Positions 1 to 7,537 of a stretch of DNA of 35,096 nt are shown here, in pieces. A program made the translations under genes and the position numbers. The stretch is taken from contig JAJSZT010000033.1 of NCBI GenBank assembly GCA_030272815.1, positions 1-35,096 on the forward strand, given 5' to 3'. The number at the start of each line of letters is the position of its first letter. Position 1 is the first letter of the stretch. The notes beneath the pieces were generated by a model, which worked only from the letters and a program-made list of their open reading frames with translations, was not told where the DNA came from and searched no databases. This stretch comes from Deltaproteobacteria bacterium. GTDB lineage: Bacteria > Desulfobacterota > Desulfobacteria > Desulfobacterales > ETH-SRB1.

Positions 1-108
1 ATTTTAACAAACCGAAAACGTCTGAAAAATTTGTTATTACTCTACTTGCTTGTGACAATACTGTTACGATGAGGCACTTCAGAAAAGCTGTCCGTCGTAC
101 ATTAAAAA

Positions 109-209
109 ATAAAAAAGACGGTCCCTGTTACGCCTATCATCTCAAAGCTCATAGCCAACCGATGGAAGGAAGCACTTTGAGCACGTAGCAGGATTTATCC
201 GTCTTCTTT
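109..209. ncRNA. Unidentified long imperfect hairpin, candidate structured RNA or bidirectional terminator
   Basis: A long stem can be drawn directly. AAGACGG at 115-121 pairs with CCGTCTT at 199-205. The arm at 122-132 pairs with 184-193 with two bulges or wobbles, and CTCAAAG at 141-147 pairs with CTTTGAG at 175-181. The apical 27 bases are purine-rich on one side (GGAAGGAAGCA near 164-174). Runs of A precede the stem and T-rich sequence follows it, so either strand could end in a terminator-like tail; the minus strand has the better T-run. I do not recognise a riboswitch or small-RNA family. The apical purine motif recalls, but does not match, the SRP domain IV and Moco riboswitch sequences. 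Confidence 0.4.
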
Positions 210-517
210 AAAAGAATATATTAGAATTATATTTTGTCAAGGTATTTTTTTGTTTTTTTGTTGACATATTTATCAAGCAGCATTTGGGCATCGCCTGCGC
301 AGACGTTGGTCAAAACAGATAATGTGGATATTCCTCTGTCGAATAGTCTAAAATATATAGCATATCACAAATATTGAAAAAAGAGTGATAAAGAAAAAGG
401 AATTAAAGAGAGAGGAAAGGGTCTGCCCGAACCTTCAAAAAAAAGACGATAACCGGAGTGTCCGCTTTATTGAAGAAGACTTCCACCGGCTAGGATAATG
501 TGTAAGGGAGTGGACAA
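210..517. other. Non-coding stretch upstream of rhuM; no gene seen
   Basis: This is AT-rich with short T and A runs and holds no convincing promoter. A short reading frame ending with the stop at 493-495 (tail residues VRFIEEDFHRLG) lies just before rhuM. It could be the end of a lost gene, but it is too short to call. The rhuM ribosome binding site (AAGGGAG) lies at about 505-511. Confidence 0.3.
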
Positions 518-1588
518 ATGAACACGAATGAACACGAATTTTTACCGGAAGATCCAGGTAAAGGTGAAGTGCTTGTTTACCAGACCGATGATGGTCGGGT
601 AAAACTGGAAGTCCGTCTGGAAAATGAGACTGTCTGGTTGACCCAGCAGCTTATGGCGGAGCTTTTTCAGACCACCAAGCAGAATATCGGGCAGCATCTG
701 AAGAATATTTTTGATGAAGGGGAACTGGCGCAGGATTCAGTTGTAAAGAAATTCTTTACAACTGCCGCGGACGGGAAGAACTACAGCACAAACTTCTATA
801 ATCTCGATGCGATCATTTCGGTGGGATACCGCGTCAAAAGCCTGGTGGCTACCCGCTTCAGAATCTGGGCGACCCAGCGCCTGAAAGAGTACATCGTCAA
901 GGGCTTCGTCATGGACGATGAGCGGCTGAAGAACCCGCCCGTGGCAGGTTCATCCGTACCTGACTATTTCGATGAAATGCTGGCGCGTATCCGAGATATT
1001 CGCGCCAGCGAACGGCGGATGTACCTGCGGGTTAAGGAAATCTTCGCTATGGCGGGAGATTACGATCCGTCATGGGGTAAAACTACAAAGTTTTTCAGCA
1101 TCATCCAGAACAAACTTCATTTTGCGGCTACCGGCATGACGGCGGCTGAGCTGATTCAGTCCCGCGCCGACAACCTGCTCCCCAATATAGGATTGACCAG
1201 CTGGAAGGGCGACGAGGTTCGCAAAACCGATGTCACTACGGCCAAGAATTATCTGCGAGAAGAGGAAATTGATGAATTAAACCGGATCGTTGTCATGTGG
1301 CTGGATTTCGCCGAAGACCAGGCCAAACGCCGCAAGCAGGTTTTTATGAAGGATTGGGAGCAGAAATTGGATGAGTTTTTGCGGTTCAACGACCGCAAGA
1401 TACTGCCTAATGCGGGCAAGGTGAGCAAACAAACCGCCGAAGAACATGCGAAAGCAGAATACGATCAATTTGAAGTTCGGCGTCGTGAATACAAAGAGTC
1501 TATCGGAGAGGCGGAAAGCATAAAGCAACTGGAGCAAGCCGCTAAGAAATTGCCTTCCAAAACCAAGGGAGGCAGGAAGAGTGGCTAA
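518..1588 (+). CDS. rhuM: RhuM-family protein
   Basis: A 356-residue protein of the RhuM family, first named from a Salmonella pathogenicity island. The family is a putative DNA-binding or regulatory accessory protein whose biochemical role is not established. The N-terminal part (about residues 15-135) carries the hallmark block VWLTQQLMAELFQTTKQNI, which looks like a helix-turn-helix, followed by the NFYNLDAIISVGYRV segment shared with phage anti-repressor and Bro-like N-domains. The C-terminal third is charged and Lys/Arg-rich. The start has a good AAGGGAG site. Base composition is clearly richer in G and C than the genes after it, and it sits beside a gene relic and a HEPN module, which suggests horizontal acquisition. 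Family assignment is firm, function is not. Confidence 0.85.
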   Translation: MNTNEHEFLPEDPGKGEVLVYQTDDGRVKLEVRLENETVWLTQQLMAELFQTTKQNIGQHLKNIFDEGELAQDSVVKKFFTTAADGKNYSTNFYNLDAIISVGYRVKSLVATRFRIWATQRLKEYIVKGFVMDDERLKNPPVAGSSVPDYFDEMLARIRDIRASERRMYLRVKEIFAMAGDYDPSWGKTTKFFSIIQNKLHFAATGMTAAELIQSRADNLLPNIGLTSWKGDEVRKTDVTTAKNYLREEEIDELNRIVVMWLDFAEDQAKRRKQVFMKDWEQKLDEFLRFNDRKILPNAGKVSKQTAEEHAKAEYDQFEVRRREYKESIGEAESIKQLEQAAKKLPSKTKGGRKSG

Positions 1589-1730
1589 ACGCAAATCCAA
1601 CGCTCCCAAGCGACATGGTTTCCGCAAAAGTGATTTGGTGTCGCCCATCTTGACGGGCTGTTGCCCAAATTATATCGAAGATCTAGTGACGGCTTGCGGG
1701 ACGTTATTAGTTTATAAGTTGACGTGGTAA
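1581..1730 (+). pseudogene. Relic of the gene that followed rhuM
   Basis: A GTG at 1581 overlaps the rhuM stop by eight bases, the usual layout of a translationally coupled gene. It opens a Lys/Arg-rich frame (start VAKRKSNAPKRHGF) of only 49 codons ending at 1728-1730. The first 18 or so residues look like a genuine protein start; the rest looks like random sequence. I read this as the 5' end of a lost partner gene cut off by a deletion or insertion near 1640-1700. The family of the lost gene cannot be told. Confidence 0.35.
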
Positions 1731-1848
1731 TTGAACTATGATCTTTGATTTGCATGCCATGCCAATCAAGGATAGATGCCTGCCCGCCTCGCTTGAGCTC
1801 GCGACCCGCCTGCCATGCATTAAATATGTTCTATCTATTTTGTTCATT

Positions 1849-2118
1849 ATGCCCCACAGGAACAAAGCGGCAAAACTAATTAAGTATTTAGGTTTGGCTG
1901 AAAAGCTGATAAAAGAAAATTTTCCTACAGTTCGTAAGATTAGTTTTTCTGTTGAAGATGACCCAGAAACTTTCGATAAATGGGTTGTTGCCGACATTGA
2001 AGTTTATGGCGAAATTGATCAGGTTATTGCATGGGAAGATGAATTCGTAAAAGAATGGGTAGCTACTGTTCCGTACCCTGAGCGGAATATGATTAGGCTC
2101 TCGTGTGACGTAATTTAG
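1849..2118 (+). CDS. Small hypothetical protein paired with a HEPN gene
   Basis: An 89-residue protein of unknown family, starting MPHRNKAAKLIKYLG and ending ...NMIRLSCDVI. The frame is open further upstream to 1738, but the extra 37 residues have low-complexity, non-conserved character, so I take the ATG at 1849, although neither start has a clear ribosome binding site. The middle has an acidic patch (VEDDPETFDKW) and an aromatic-rich segment with no membrane span. Only eight bases separate it from the HEPN gene downstream, so the two are almost certainly co-transcribed. By position it could be the antidote or partner of the HEPN protein; this is inference from layout only. Confidence 0.55.
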   Translation: MPHRNKAAKLIKYLGLAEKLIKENFPTVRKISFSVEDDPETFDKWVVADIEVYGEIDQVIAWEDEFVKEWVATVPYPERNMIRLSCDVI

Positions 2119-2126
2119 ATTTTTCT

Positions 2127-2552
2127 ATGGACCCCAGAGATTTTCTTCAAATAGCCAGGGATATTTTAGGAAATGATGTGTCTGCCAATTGTAGAACTGC
2201 ATTTAATCGTTTATACTATGCAGCATATCATGTTGGAGTTGAGTTGATAGAAGAAGCTGGTGTTAAGATAGATCGAAATGCACAAGGACACAATCAAGTA
2301 ACAAAGTATTTTAATAATTGTGGTGTAAATGACCTCGTAGTAGCCCAGCAGAAATTAGTAAATCTATATAGCGATAGGATCAAAGCTGATTACCGCTTGA
2401 ATCACAAAAGCGTTGAAAAAATCGCCAACGCAAAAAAAGCCTTAAAGACATCAGAAGATATCATCAAAACCTTCGACTCCTTTGCATCAAAATCTGAAAA
2501 ACAGAAAATTGCCAGAGGAATCAAAAACTATTTGAATAAAATCTCCCGCTAA
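2127..2552 (+). CDS. HEPN-domain protein
   Basis: A 141-residue all-helical protein. The segment at residues 23-36, RTAFNRLYYAAYHV, is the aromatic YYA helix typical of HEPN proteins. It contains R28-x6-H35, compatible with the R-x4-6-H signature of HEPN ribonucleases, and a second basic/His site occurs at YRLNHKS. HEPN proteins act as RNases in toxin-antitoxin and defence systems or as non-catalytic RNA-binding partners. The C-terminal tail is rich in lysine. It follows a small gene by eight bases with no recognisable MNT nucleotidyltransferase nearby, so the pairing is not the classic MNT-HEPN one. HEPN assignment is likely; toxin activity is speculative. Confidence 0.65.
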   Translation: MDPRDFLQIARDILGNDVSANCRTAFNRLYYAAYHVGVELIEEAGVKIDRNAQGHNQVTKYFNNCGVNDLVVAQQKLVNLYSDRIKADYRLNHKSVEKIANAKKALKTSEDIIKTFDSFASKSEKQKIARGIKNYLNKISR

Positions 2553-2745
2553 AACCGCTCATCATCCTTAGACGTGCCCAATCGTGCCCGAAACTGGGCA
2601 GGCCCTTGTATTGATAAACAAAGCCCTCCTTCTTGCTTTTTTTCACATTTGCAGATATGTTATTTTGCATTAGAATTAGAATTTGTAAATGCAATTAATT
2701 AAGAATGTTAGATTCTAACTCCGCTAAATATACAATATGCATACA

Positions 2746-3243
2746 ATGTCTAAAATTATAAATCTAAAAGATCTTTTGGAAAAAATCAGTCTATTTCACA
2801 GACAGGGCAAAAAAATCGTTTTTACAAATGGTTGCTTTGATATTATGCACGTGGGGCATGTACGTTACCTTATTGCAGCAAAAGCAAAAGGAGAAATCCT
2901 TGTAGTCGGCTTAAATTCCGACAAATCCGTTAATGCCATAAAAGGAGAAAAAAAGCCGATTATATGTGAGTCTCAAAGAGCTGAAGTTCTTGCCGGCCTG
3001 TGGTGCGTGGATTATATTACTGTTTTTAATGAGCCTGATCCCTTAAAACTGATTCAGGCCATAAAGCCGGATGTCCTTGTAAAGGGAGCTGACTGGTCAG
3101 AAGACAAAATAATTGGAGCTGACTTTGTAAAAAAAAAGGGGGGTCGGGTTGTAAGAGTACCGCTTGTTCCCAAAATCTCAACATCATCAATCATACAAAA
3201 GATTTTAACAGTTTACGGTTCACGGTTCACGGTTCACGGTTAA
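2746..3243 (+). CDS. rfaE2: D-glycero-beta-D-manno-heptose 1-phosphate adenylyltransferase
   Basis: Nucleotidyltransferase that adds AMP to heptose 1-phosphate to make ADP-heptose for the LPS inner core; it corresponds to the C-terminal half of HldE. The motif FTNGCFDIMHVGH (HxGH at residues 35-38) is the nucleotide-binding signature, and the family end motif ISTSSIIQKI is present. I start at MSKIINL (2746) because homologues begin there; an in-frame ATG lies nine bases upstream and neither has a strong ribosome site. The final residues (TVYGSRFTVHG) extend beyond the usual family end and are encoded by the heptamer repeat at 3207-3333, so the repeat supplies the stop codon. The kinase half (RfaE1) is not in this window. 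Confidence 0.9.
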   Translation: MSKIINLKDLLEKISLFHRQGKKIVFTNGCFDIMHVGHVRYLIAAKAKGEILVVGLNSDKSVNAIKGEKKPIICESQRAEVLAGLWCVDYITVFNEPDPLKLIQAIKPDVLVKGADWSEDKIIGADFVKKKGGRVVRVPLVPKISTSSIIQKILTVYGSRFTVHG

Positions 3244-3333
3244 AATGCTTCAATCGTTGCATAGTTCATTGAAAAAACTGTAAACCGACAACCGTGAACC
3301 GACAACCGTGAACCGACAACCGTGAACCGTTAC
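3207..3333. repeat. Heptamer repeat element with inverted arms (GGTTCAC type)
   Basis: The left arm has about three tandem copies of the 7-mer GGTTCAC after GTTTAC. The right arm has three copies of the 14-mer GACAACCGTGAACC (two heptamers), ending GTGAACCGTTAC. The arms are complementary and can fold into a long hairpin around a 40-base centre. The left arm encodes the C-terminus and stop codon of rfaE2, and pgeF begins 14 bases after the right arm. It is related to the elements at 7426, 19041, 21042, 22031, 27462 and 30645. Confidence 0.85.
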
Positions 3334-3347
3334 AAAGGACTCATGAT

Positions 3348-4109
3348 GTGCTCTTAAAGAATAAAAACGGCATTTTATTTTTTCAGTTTCCCAACCTTGC
3401 AGGCTTTTCTGAAATCCAACACGGAATCTTTACAAGAAAATGCGGTTACAGCAAAGAGCCATATAAAAGTCTGAATGTCAGTTTCGAGGTAGGAGACCAT
3501 TCCGGGATTGTGGAGCAGAACAGAGATATTTTATGCAGATGCATCAAGGGAAAAGAATTCGTCTATGCAAAGCAAAAACATGCAACTCAAATTATTATTT
3601 TAGCAAAAAACGACAAAGTCCGCAGCAATGCCCCTTTTGCCGGGGATGCAATGATAACCGATATTTTAAGCAAGTACCTTGTAGTACAGGTTGCAGACTG
3701 CCAATCATTGCTTCTATATGATCCTGCACGGCATGTGGTCGCAAATATTCACTCAGGCTGGCGCGGCAGTATAAAAAATATAACTGGTAAGACGATAAAA
3801 GAAATGGAAAAAAAGTTTGGCTGCAGGCCAAAAAATATCATTGCAGGCATAGGCCCCTCTCTTGGACCATGCTGCGCAGAATTTGTTAACTATAAAAAAG
3901 AAATTCCATTTAACTTATGGAAATATAAAGACAATGATAATCTTTTCGATTTCTGGGCACTAAGTCGTGAGCAGCTTCTTGATGCCGGTCTATTAATCAA
4001 AAATATACATTCAAGCAATATCTGCACTAAGTGTAATACTGATCTCTTTTTTTCCTTTCGTGGAGAAGGTACTACCGGAAGATTTGCCGCCGTCATCGGG
4101 CTGAAATAG
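3348..4109 (+). CDS. pgeF: Peptidoglycan editing factor PgeF (YfiH/laccase-domain family)
   Basis: A 253-residue cytosolic enzyme of the COG1496 family. Members hydrolyse mis-incorporated amino acids from UDP-MurNAc precursors (PgeF) or have purine nucleoside phosphorylase-like activity (the LACC1 relation). The metal or active-site triad is visible: H78 in KQKHATQ, C118 in VADCQ and H135 in HSGWRG. GPSLGPCCAEF and CTKCNTDLFFSFRGEG complete the family signature. The start is GTG at 3348 with AAAGGA about eight bases upstream; ATGs nearby are out of frame. Length is normal for the family. It lies 17 bases ahead of the pyrK-like gene, so an operon is likely. Confidence 0.9.
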   Translation: MLLKNKNGILFFQFPNLAGFSEIQHGIFTRKCGYSKEPYKSLNVSFEVGDHSGIVEQNRDILCRCIKGKEFVYAKQKHATQIIILAKNDKVRSNAPFAGDAMITDILSKYLVVQVADCQSLLLYDPARHVVANIHSGWRGSIKNITGKTIKEMEKKFGCRPKNIIAGIGPSLGPCCAEFVNYKKEIPFNLWKYKDNDNLFDFWALSREQLLDAGLLIKNIHSSNICTKCNTDLFFSFRGEGTTGRFAAVIGLK

Positions 4110-4126
4110 CCTTTTAGGCATTTTTT

Positions 4127-4930
4127 ATGGAATATTATATGCATCAGGAAAAAACCAGGGTTCTCTGGAACAAAGAATTAGCTCCTTCCTGTTACAGAAT
4201 AGGTTTTAAGTGTAATAAATATTCATCCGCAAAACCCGGACAATTTATAATGCTTCGCTTTGCAGACCAGATTAATCCCCTTCTTCGTCGCCCTTTTTCC
4301 ATACACAGACTTATATCAAAAGATGGAGCCATAGAGGGAATTGAAGTACTTTACAAGGTGGTCGGAAAATGCACTAAAAAGCTGTCAATGTGCGTAGAAG
4401 GTGATATTATAGATATTGTAGGTCCCTTAGGTAATGCTTTTATAACTTCGGATAATTATAATAATGTTTTTATCGTTGCAGGCGGGGTAGGAGTTGCCCC
4501 AATGCTCTTTTTGGCTTCATACCTGCAAAAAAACACTGACATCTCAAAATGTACGGTATTTCTGGGAAGCAGATCAAAGCATGATTTGTTATGCAAAGAT
4601 GACTTTTTAAGACTGGGGATGAAGGTTCTCTTTGCGACGGAAGATGGAAGTGCCGGCAGAAAAGGACTTGTTACTGATATTCTTGAAACATCAATTAAAG
4701 AAAACCATCCTGATATTATTTATGGCTGCGGCCCCACAGCTATGCTAAAATCTCTTGCACTTATATCGGAAATGCATTCAATACCATGCCGGGTTTCAAT
4801 CGAAACAATAATGGCTTGTGGTATTGGCGCCTGCCTTGGCTGTGCTGTAGAAAGCAAAAAAACACCAGAAAAATATCTGCATGTATGTCTGGACGGACCG
4901 GTTTTTGATGCAAAGGCAATCTATTTCTGA
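4127..4930 (+). CDS. pyrK: Dihydroorotate dehydrogenase electron-transfer subunit-like iron-sulfur flavoprotein (PyrK-like)
   Basis: A 267-residue FAD/NAD-binding reductase with a C-terminal [2Fe-2S] site. RRPFSIH (residues 54-60) is the FAD motif and GGVGVAP (119-125) the NAD-binding loop. Cys 231, 236, 239 and 254 form the C-x4-C-x2-C-xn-C cluster ligands of PyrK. In the classical complex PyrK passes electrons from PyrD to NAD+. PyrD is not next to it here, so a related role (such as the NfnA or hydrogenase gamma subunit families) cannot be excluded. The start could be 4127 or the in-frame ATG at 4139; neither has a clear ribosome site. Confidence 0.8.
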   Translation: MEYYMHQEKTRVLWNKELAPSCYRIGFKCNKYSSAKPGQFIMLRFADQINPLLRRPFSIHRLISKDGAIEGIEVLYKVVGKCTKKLSMCVEGDIIDIVGPLGNAFITSDNYNNVFIVAGGVGVAPMLFLASYLQKNTDISKCTVFLGSRSKHDLLCKDDFLRLGMKVLFATEDGSAGRKGLVTDILETSIKENHPDIIYGCGPTAMLKSLALISEMHSIPCRVSIETIMACGIGACLGCAVESKKTPEKYLHVCLDGPVFDAKAIYF

Positions 4931-4990
4931 TAACTATTATCTGGTTTGCACTATGGATTCATGATTTGTAATAATACAACAAGGTACTTA

Positions 4991-5169
4991 GGGCTCGGTC
5001 AAAAATAACTTGGCATTTTTGCATCCCAACTTCACTGTATCTTTAACCGATCTTCATTCGCAAAAGTCCTCGAAATAGCTCGCTATTCCTGCGGTTTTGC
5101 TCAATCAGATCGATTAAATCTACGGCAAATTCGGGCGCAAATTCTACCAACTTATTTTTGACCGAGCCC
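4991..5169. mobile_element. MITE-like element with 23-bp imperfect terminal inverted repeats
   Basis: The left end at 4991-5013 (GGGCTCGGTCAAAAATAACT and on) and the right end at 5147-5169 are inverted copies with one mismatch. The flanks on both sides read TTA (4988-4990 and 5170-5172), fitting a 2-3 bp target duplication (TA or TTA). The 179-bp element has no coding capacity for a transposase, so it is a non-autonomous element mobilised by an IS elsewhere. It lies between pyrK and a small gene; no long reading frame occupies 4931-5221. Confidence 0.8.
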
Positions 5170-5221
5170 TTAATCTCAAAGAACTCCAAACATGGCATAA
5201 ATACAAAAAAGAGGTGAAGAA

Positions 5222-5407
5222 ATGCAGAATGTAAAATGGGAAGTTAAAGACGATAAACTGATTATTGAGATAGATTTAACAAAGGAGTTTGGACCCTCAA
5301 AATCTGGCAAAACGATAACAGTCGCCAGCTCACGTGGTAACCAAAAAATCGAGGGCACTGATGTTATAATTGGCTTGAACGTTTATAAATATCCAGAAAA
5401 TGGGTAA
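5222..5407 (+). CDS. Small conserved hypothetical protein
   Basis: A 61-residue protein with a good ribosome binding site (AGAGGTGAAG) seven bases before its ATG. The sequence alternates charged and hydrophobic residues (KWEVKDDKLIIEIDL), predicting beta strands, then FGPSKSGKTITVASSRGN, then a short hydrophobic strand near the end. The SKSGKT segment superficially resembles a P-loop, but the protein is far too small to be an NTPase. I do not recognise a named family with certainty; the strong ribosome site and protein-like composition support a real gene. It is flanked on both sides by MITE-type elements. Confidence 0.65.
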   Translation: MQNVKWEVKDDKLIIEIDLTKEFGPSKSGKTITVASSRGNQKIEGTDVIIGLNVYKYPENG

Positions 5408-5443
5408 CATCCACAGTTCAGCGAAATAGTTATCTAAACTAAA

Positions 5444-5590
5444 TTGAGCGATTTTTTACTCGACCTGCACCAATCTCTTGCGCATCAAGGACTTGCGAAA
5501 AGTCTCGACATATCCATTGGTATGCCTGCGCTTTTCACAAACCTTGCTGCATCAAGATCTTGGCACATTTCTTCGCAAAAAATCGCTCAA
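5444..5590. mobile_element. 147-bp MITE, copy 1
   Basis: The ends are inverted repeats: TTGAGCGATTTTTT at 5444-5457 and AAAAAATCGCTCAA at 5577-5590. It is matched along its whole length by the element at 16689-16835 with seven differences by eye (about 95% identity). The 70-codon frame that crosses it (5444-5656) is an artefact of the repeat. It sits between the small gene and ubiD, with CTA-containing flanks. Confidence 0.85.
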
Positions 5591-5640
5591 CCTAGTAGAA
5601 ACAAAGATGAAATAATGAATTACCTCAAAGGGAACCCAAA

Positions 5641-7443
5641 TTGTATAAAAATTTAAGAGACTTCTTAAATGCTCTGGATAAAGCTGGAGAACTTAAATAC
5701 ATACGGCATGAGGTTTCCCCGCGCCTTGAAATAAGTAAAATTACAGATCAGGAGTCAAAAAGCCCATATGGAGGGAAAGCTCTGCTCTTTGAGCAGGTAG
5801 ATGGCTCATCATTTCCTGTTGCTACAAATATATTCGGAAGTTCTCGCAGGATTTGCATGGCTCTTGGGGTAGACCATCTCGACAGACTGAGCGAGAGGAT
5901 AAAAAAGTATATAGATATTAATCCTCCAAGAAGTTTAAAGGAGGCATTGAATATCATTCCCATGGCAATTAATTTTACAAAATTCTTTCCCCGTTCATGC
6001 AGATCAAAAATTCCGCCATGTCAGGAGATTGTTCATAAAAGCGGCGATGTTGATCTGTCGAGACTTCCTGTACTCCACTGCTGGCCAAAGGATGCAGGTC
6101 CCTTTATCACTCTGCCGATGGTGTTTACAAAAAGCCTTGTTACCGGCAAACGTAATGTTGGAATGTACAGAATGCAGATCTTTGACAAAACTTCAACAGG
6201 CATGCACTGGCACATTCATAAAGATGGCTCGCATTATTTTAATGAATACCGGAGCACAGGCAAAAGAATGCCCGTTGCTGTAACCATAGGCGCTGATCCT
6301 GCTTCCATTTATGCTGCAACAGCTCCAATGCCAAGAGGGGTGGATGAAATACTGCTCGCAGGTTTTATTCGTCAGAAGCCTGTATTAATGACAAAATGTA
6401 TAACAATTGATATGGAAGTGCCTTCTGAAGCTGAATTTGTACTTGAGGGTTATGTTGATCCTGATGAACTCAGGCTGGAAGGCCCGTTCGGCGATCATAC
6501 CGGTTACTATTCGCTTGCTGACTATTATCCGGTATTTCATGTCACAGCCATAACTCATAGAAAAAATCCGATTTACAATGCCACACTTGTCGGGCGTCCG
6601 CCAATGGAAGACTGCTATCTGGCAAAAGCCACGGAACGTATTTTTTTGCCGATGCTTCAGACAGTTATGCCTGAAATATGCGATTACTGGTTCCCATGGG
6701 AAGGAGTTTTCCATAACATAGTTATTATATCTATTGATAAGGAATATTCAGGGCATGCGCAGAAAGTTATGAGCGGGCTCTGGGGCCAGGGCCAGATGAG
6801 TTTTTGTAAAGCAATTGTTGTTGTCGACAAAAATATCAATCCTCAGAATCCAGGCAGAGTGATAGAAGAATTGGTGACAAGGCTCGATATTACTTCTGAT
6901 ATTACTATGACAAAGGGTATTCTGGATGTGCTTGACCATTCATCTTCCTTGCCCAATTTTGGAAACAAGATAGGTATTGATTTAACCACCAGATTCAAAG
7001 ATGAACCGCCGAGAAAATACAAGAAACCCTTAAAAAAGACGCCTGGTGTTGATTTGTCAAGTTTAGTCATAAACAGGCTGCCTGGTTCTGTTAAGTGCAG
7101 ACATCTGTTTCATAATATATCGGAAAGAGAAAATTGCTTAAATAACATACTTGCGATTTCAGTGGAAAAGACAGAACAAAGAGGCGGGAAAGATTTTGCC
7201 ATGATGTTGTTCGGGGTGGATGGGCTTGACATGTTCAATATATTTATACTTTTTGACTGGGAAATTGATCTTTCCGACGGCTCTCTTATGCTGTGGAAGG
7301 TTTTCAACAATGTTGATCCGGGAAGAGATATGGTCTTTCAGGATGGCCGTCTTGTTATAGATGCATGTAAGAAGGGGATAATGGACGGTCATGAAAGAGA
7401 GTGGCCGGATGATCTAACATTTGACGTAACCGTTCACGCTTAA
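5641..7443 (+). CDS. ubiD: UbiD-family prenyl-FMN-dependent decarboxylase
   Basis: A 600-residue UbiD-family enzyme, longer than E. coli UbiD. It uses prenylated FMN to remove aromatic or unsaturated carboxylates. Recognisable blocks are MYRMQIFDKTSTGMHWHIHK (prFMN and metal region), the EVPSEAEFVLEGYVDPDE-x-LEGPFGDHTGYYS block with the catalytic glutamates, and NATLVGRPPMEDCYLAKATE. The long form is known in bacteria that make menaquinone by the futalosine route, so that pathway is the best guess; an aromatic-degradation role is an alternative. The start is TTG at 5641 with AAAGGGA about 10 bases upstream. The last residues (DVTVHA) and the stop are encoded by the short repeat at 7426-7457. 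UbiX is not in the window. Confidence 0.9.
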   Translation: MYKNLRDFLNALDKAGELKYIRHEVSPRLEISKITDQESKSPYGGKALLFEQVDGSSFPVATNIFGSSRRICMALGVDHLDRLSERIKKYIDINPPRSLKEALNIIPMAINFTKFFPRSCRSKIPPCQEIVHKSGDVDLSRLPVLHCWPKDAGPFITLPMVFTKSLVTGKRNVGMYRMQIFDKTSTGMHWHIHKDGSHYFNEYRSTGKRMPVAVTIGADPASIYAATAPMPRGVDEILLAGFIRQKPVLMTKCITIDMEVPSEAEFVLEGYVDPDELRLEGPFGDHTGYYSLADYYPVFHVTAITHRKNPIYNATLVGRPPMEDCYLAKATERIFLPMLQTVMPEICDYWFPWEGVFHNIVIISIDKEYSGHAQKVMSGLWGQGQMSFCKAIVVVDKNINPQNPGRVIEELVTRLDITSDITMTKGILDVLDHSSSLPNFGNKIGIDLTTRFKDEPPRKYKKPLKKTPGVDLSSLVINRLPGSVKCRHLFHNISERENCLNNILAISVEKTEQRGGKDFAMMLFGVDGLDMFNIFILFDWEIDLSDGSLMLWKVFNNVDPGRDMVFQDGRLVIDACKKGIMDGHEREWPDDLTFDVTVHA

Positions 7444-7457
7444 CAGTTGACGGTTAC
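7426..7457. repeat. Short GTAACCG...CGGTTAC inverted repeat overlapping the ubiD stop
   Basis: GTAACCGT at 7426-7433 pairs with the ACGGTTAC end at 7450-7457 around a short loop that contains the ubiD TAA. It has the same termini as the larger heptamer elements and looks like a minimal version of them. It may act as a 3'-end hairpin. Confidence 0.65.
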
Positions 7458-7537
7458 TTATTTTTCTTATCCCTGCATCCCCAGTCTACCCATTCAATCA
7501 AGTCGTCTTTAGCTAAGGGCTCAGAGCAATTTTTAAC

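Noticed and set aside
109-209. Second SRP RNA or integron attC site
   Set aside because: The apical GGAAGGAAGCA resembles SRP, but the CC-GGAA-GG tetraloop stem is missing, and no GTTRRRY/RYYYAAC core sites were found.
1277-1648. 123-codon minus-strand frame within rhuM
   Set aside because: Antisense shadow of a clear RhuM coding sequence.
5222-5407. P-loop NTPase suggested by SKSGKT
   Set aside because: The protein is only 61 residues and lacks Walker B or a nucleotide-binding fold.
5444-5656. 70-codon open frame before ubiD
   Set aside because: Nearly all of it is the translated 147-bp MITE, whose second copy at 16689 also gives an open frame in non-coding context.
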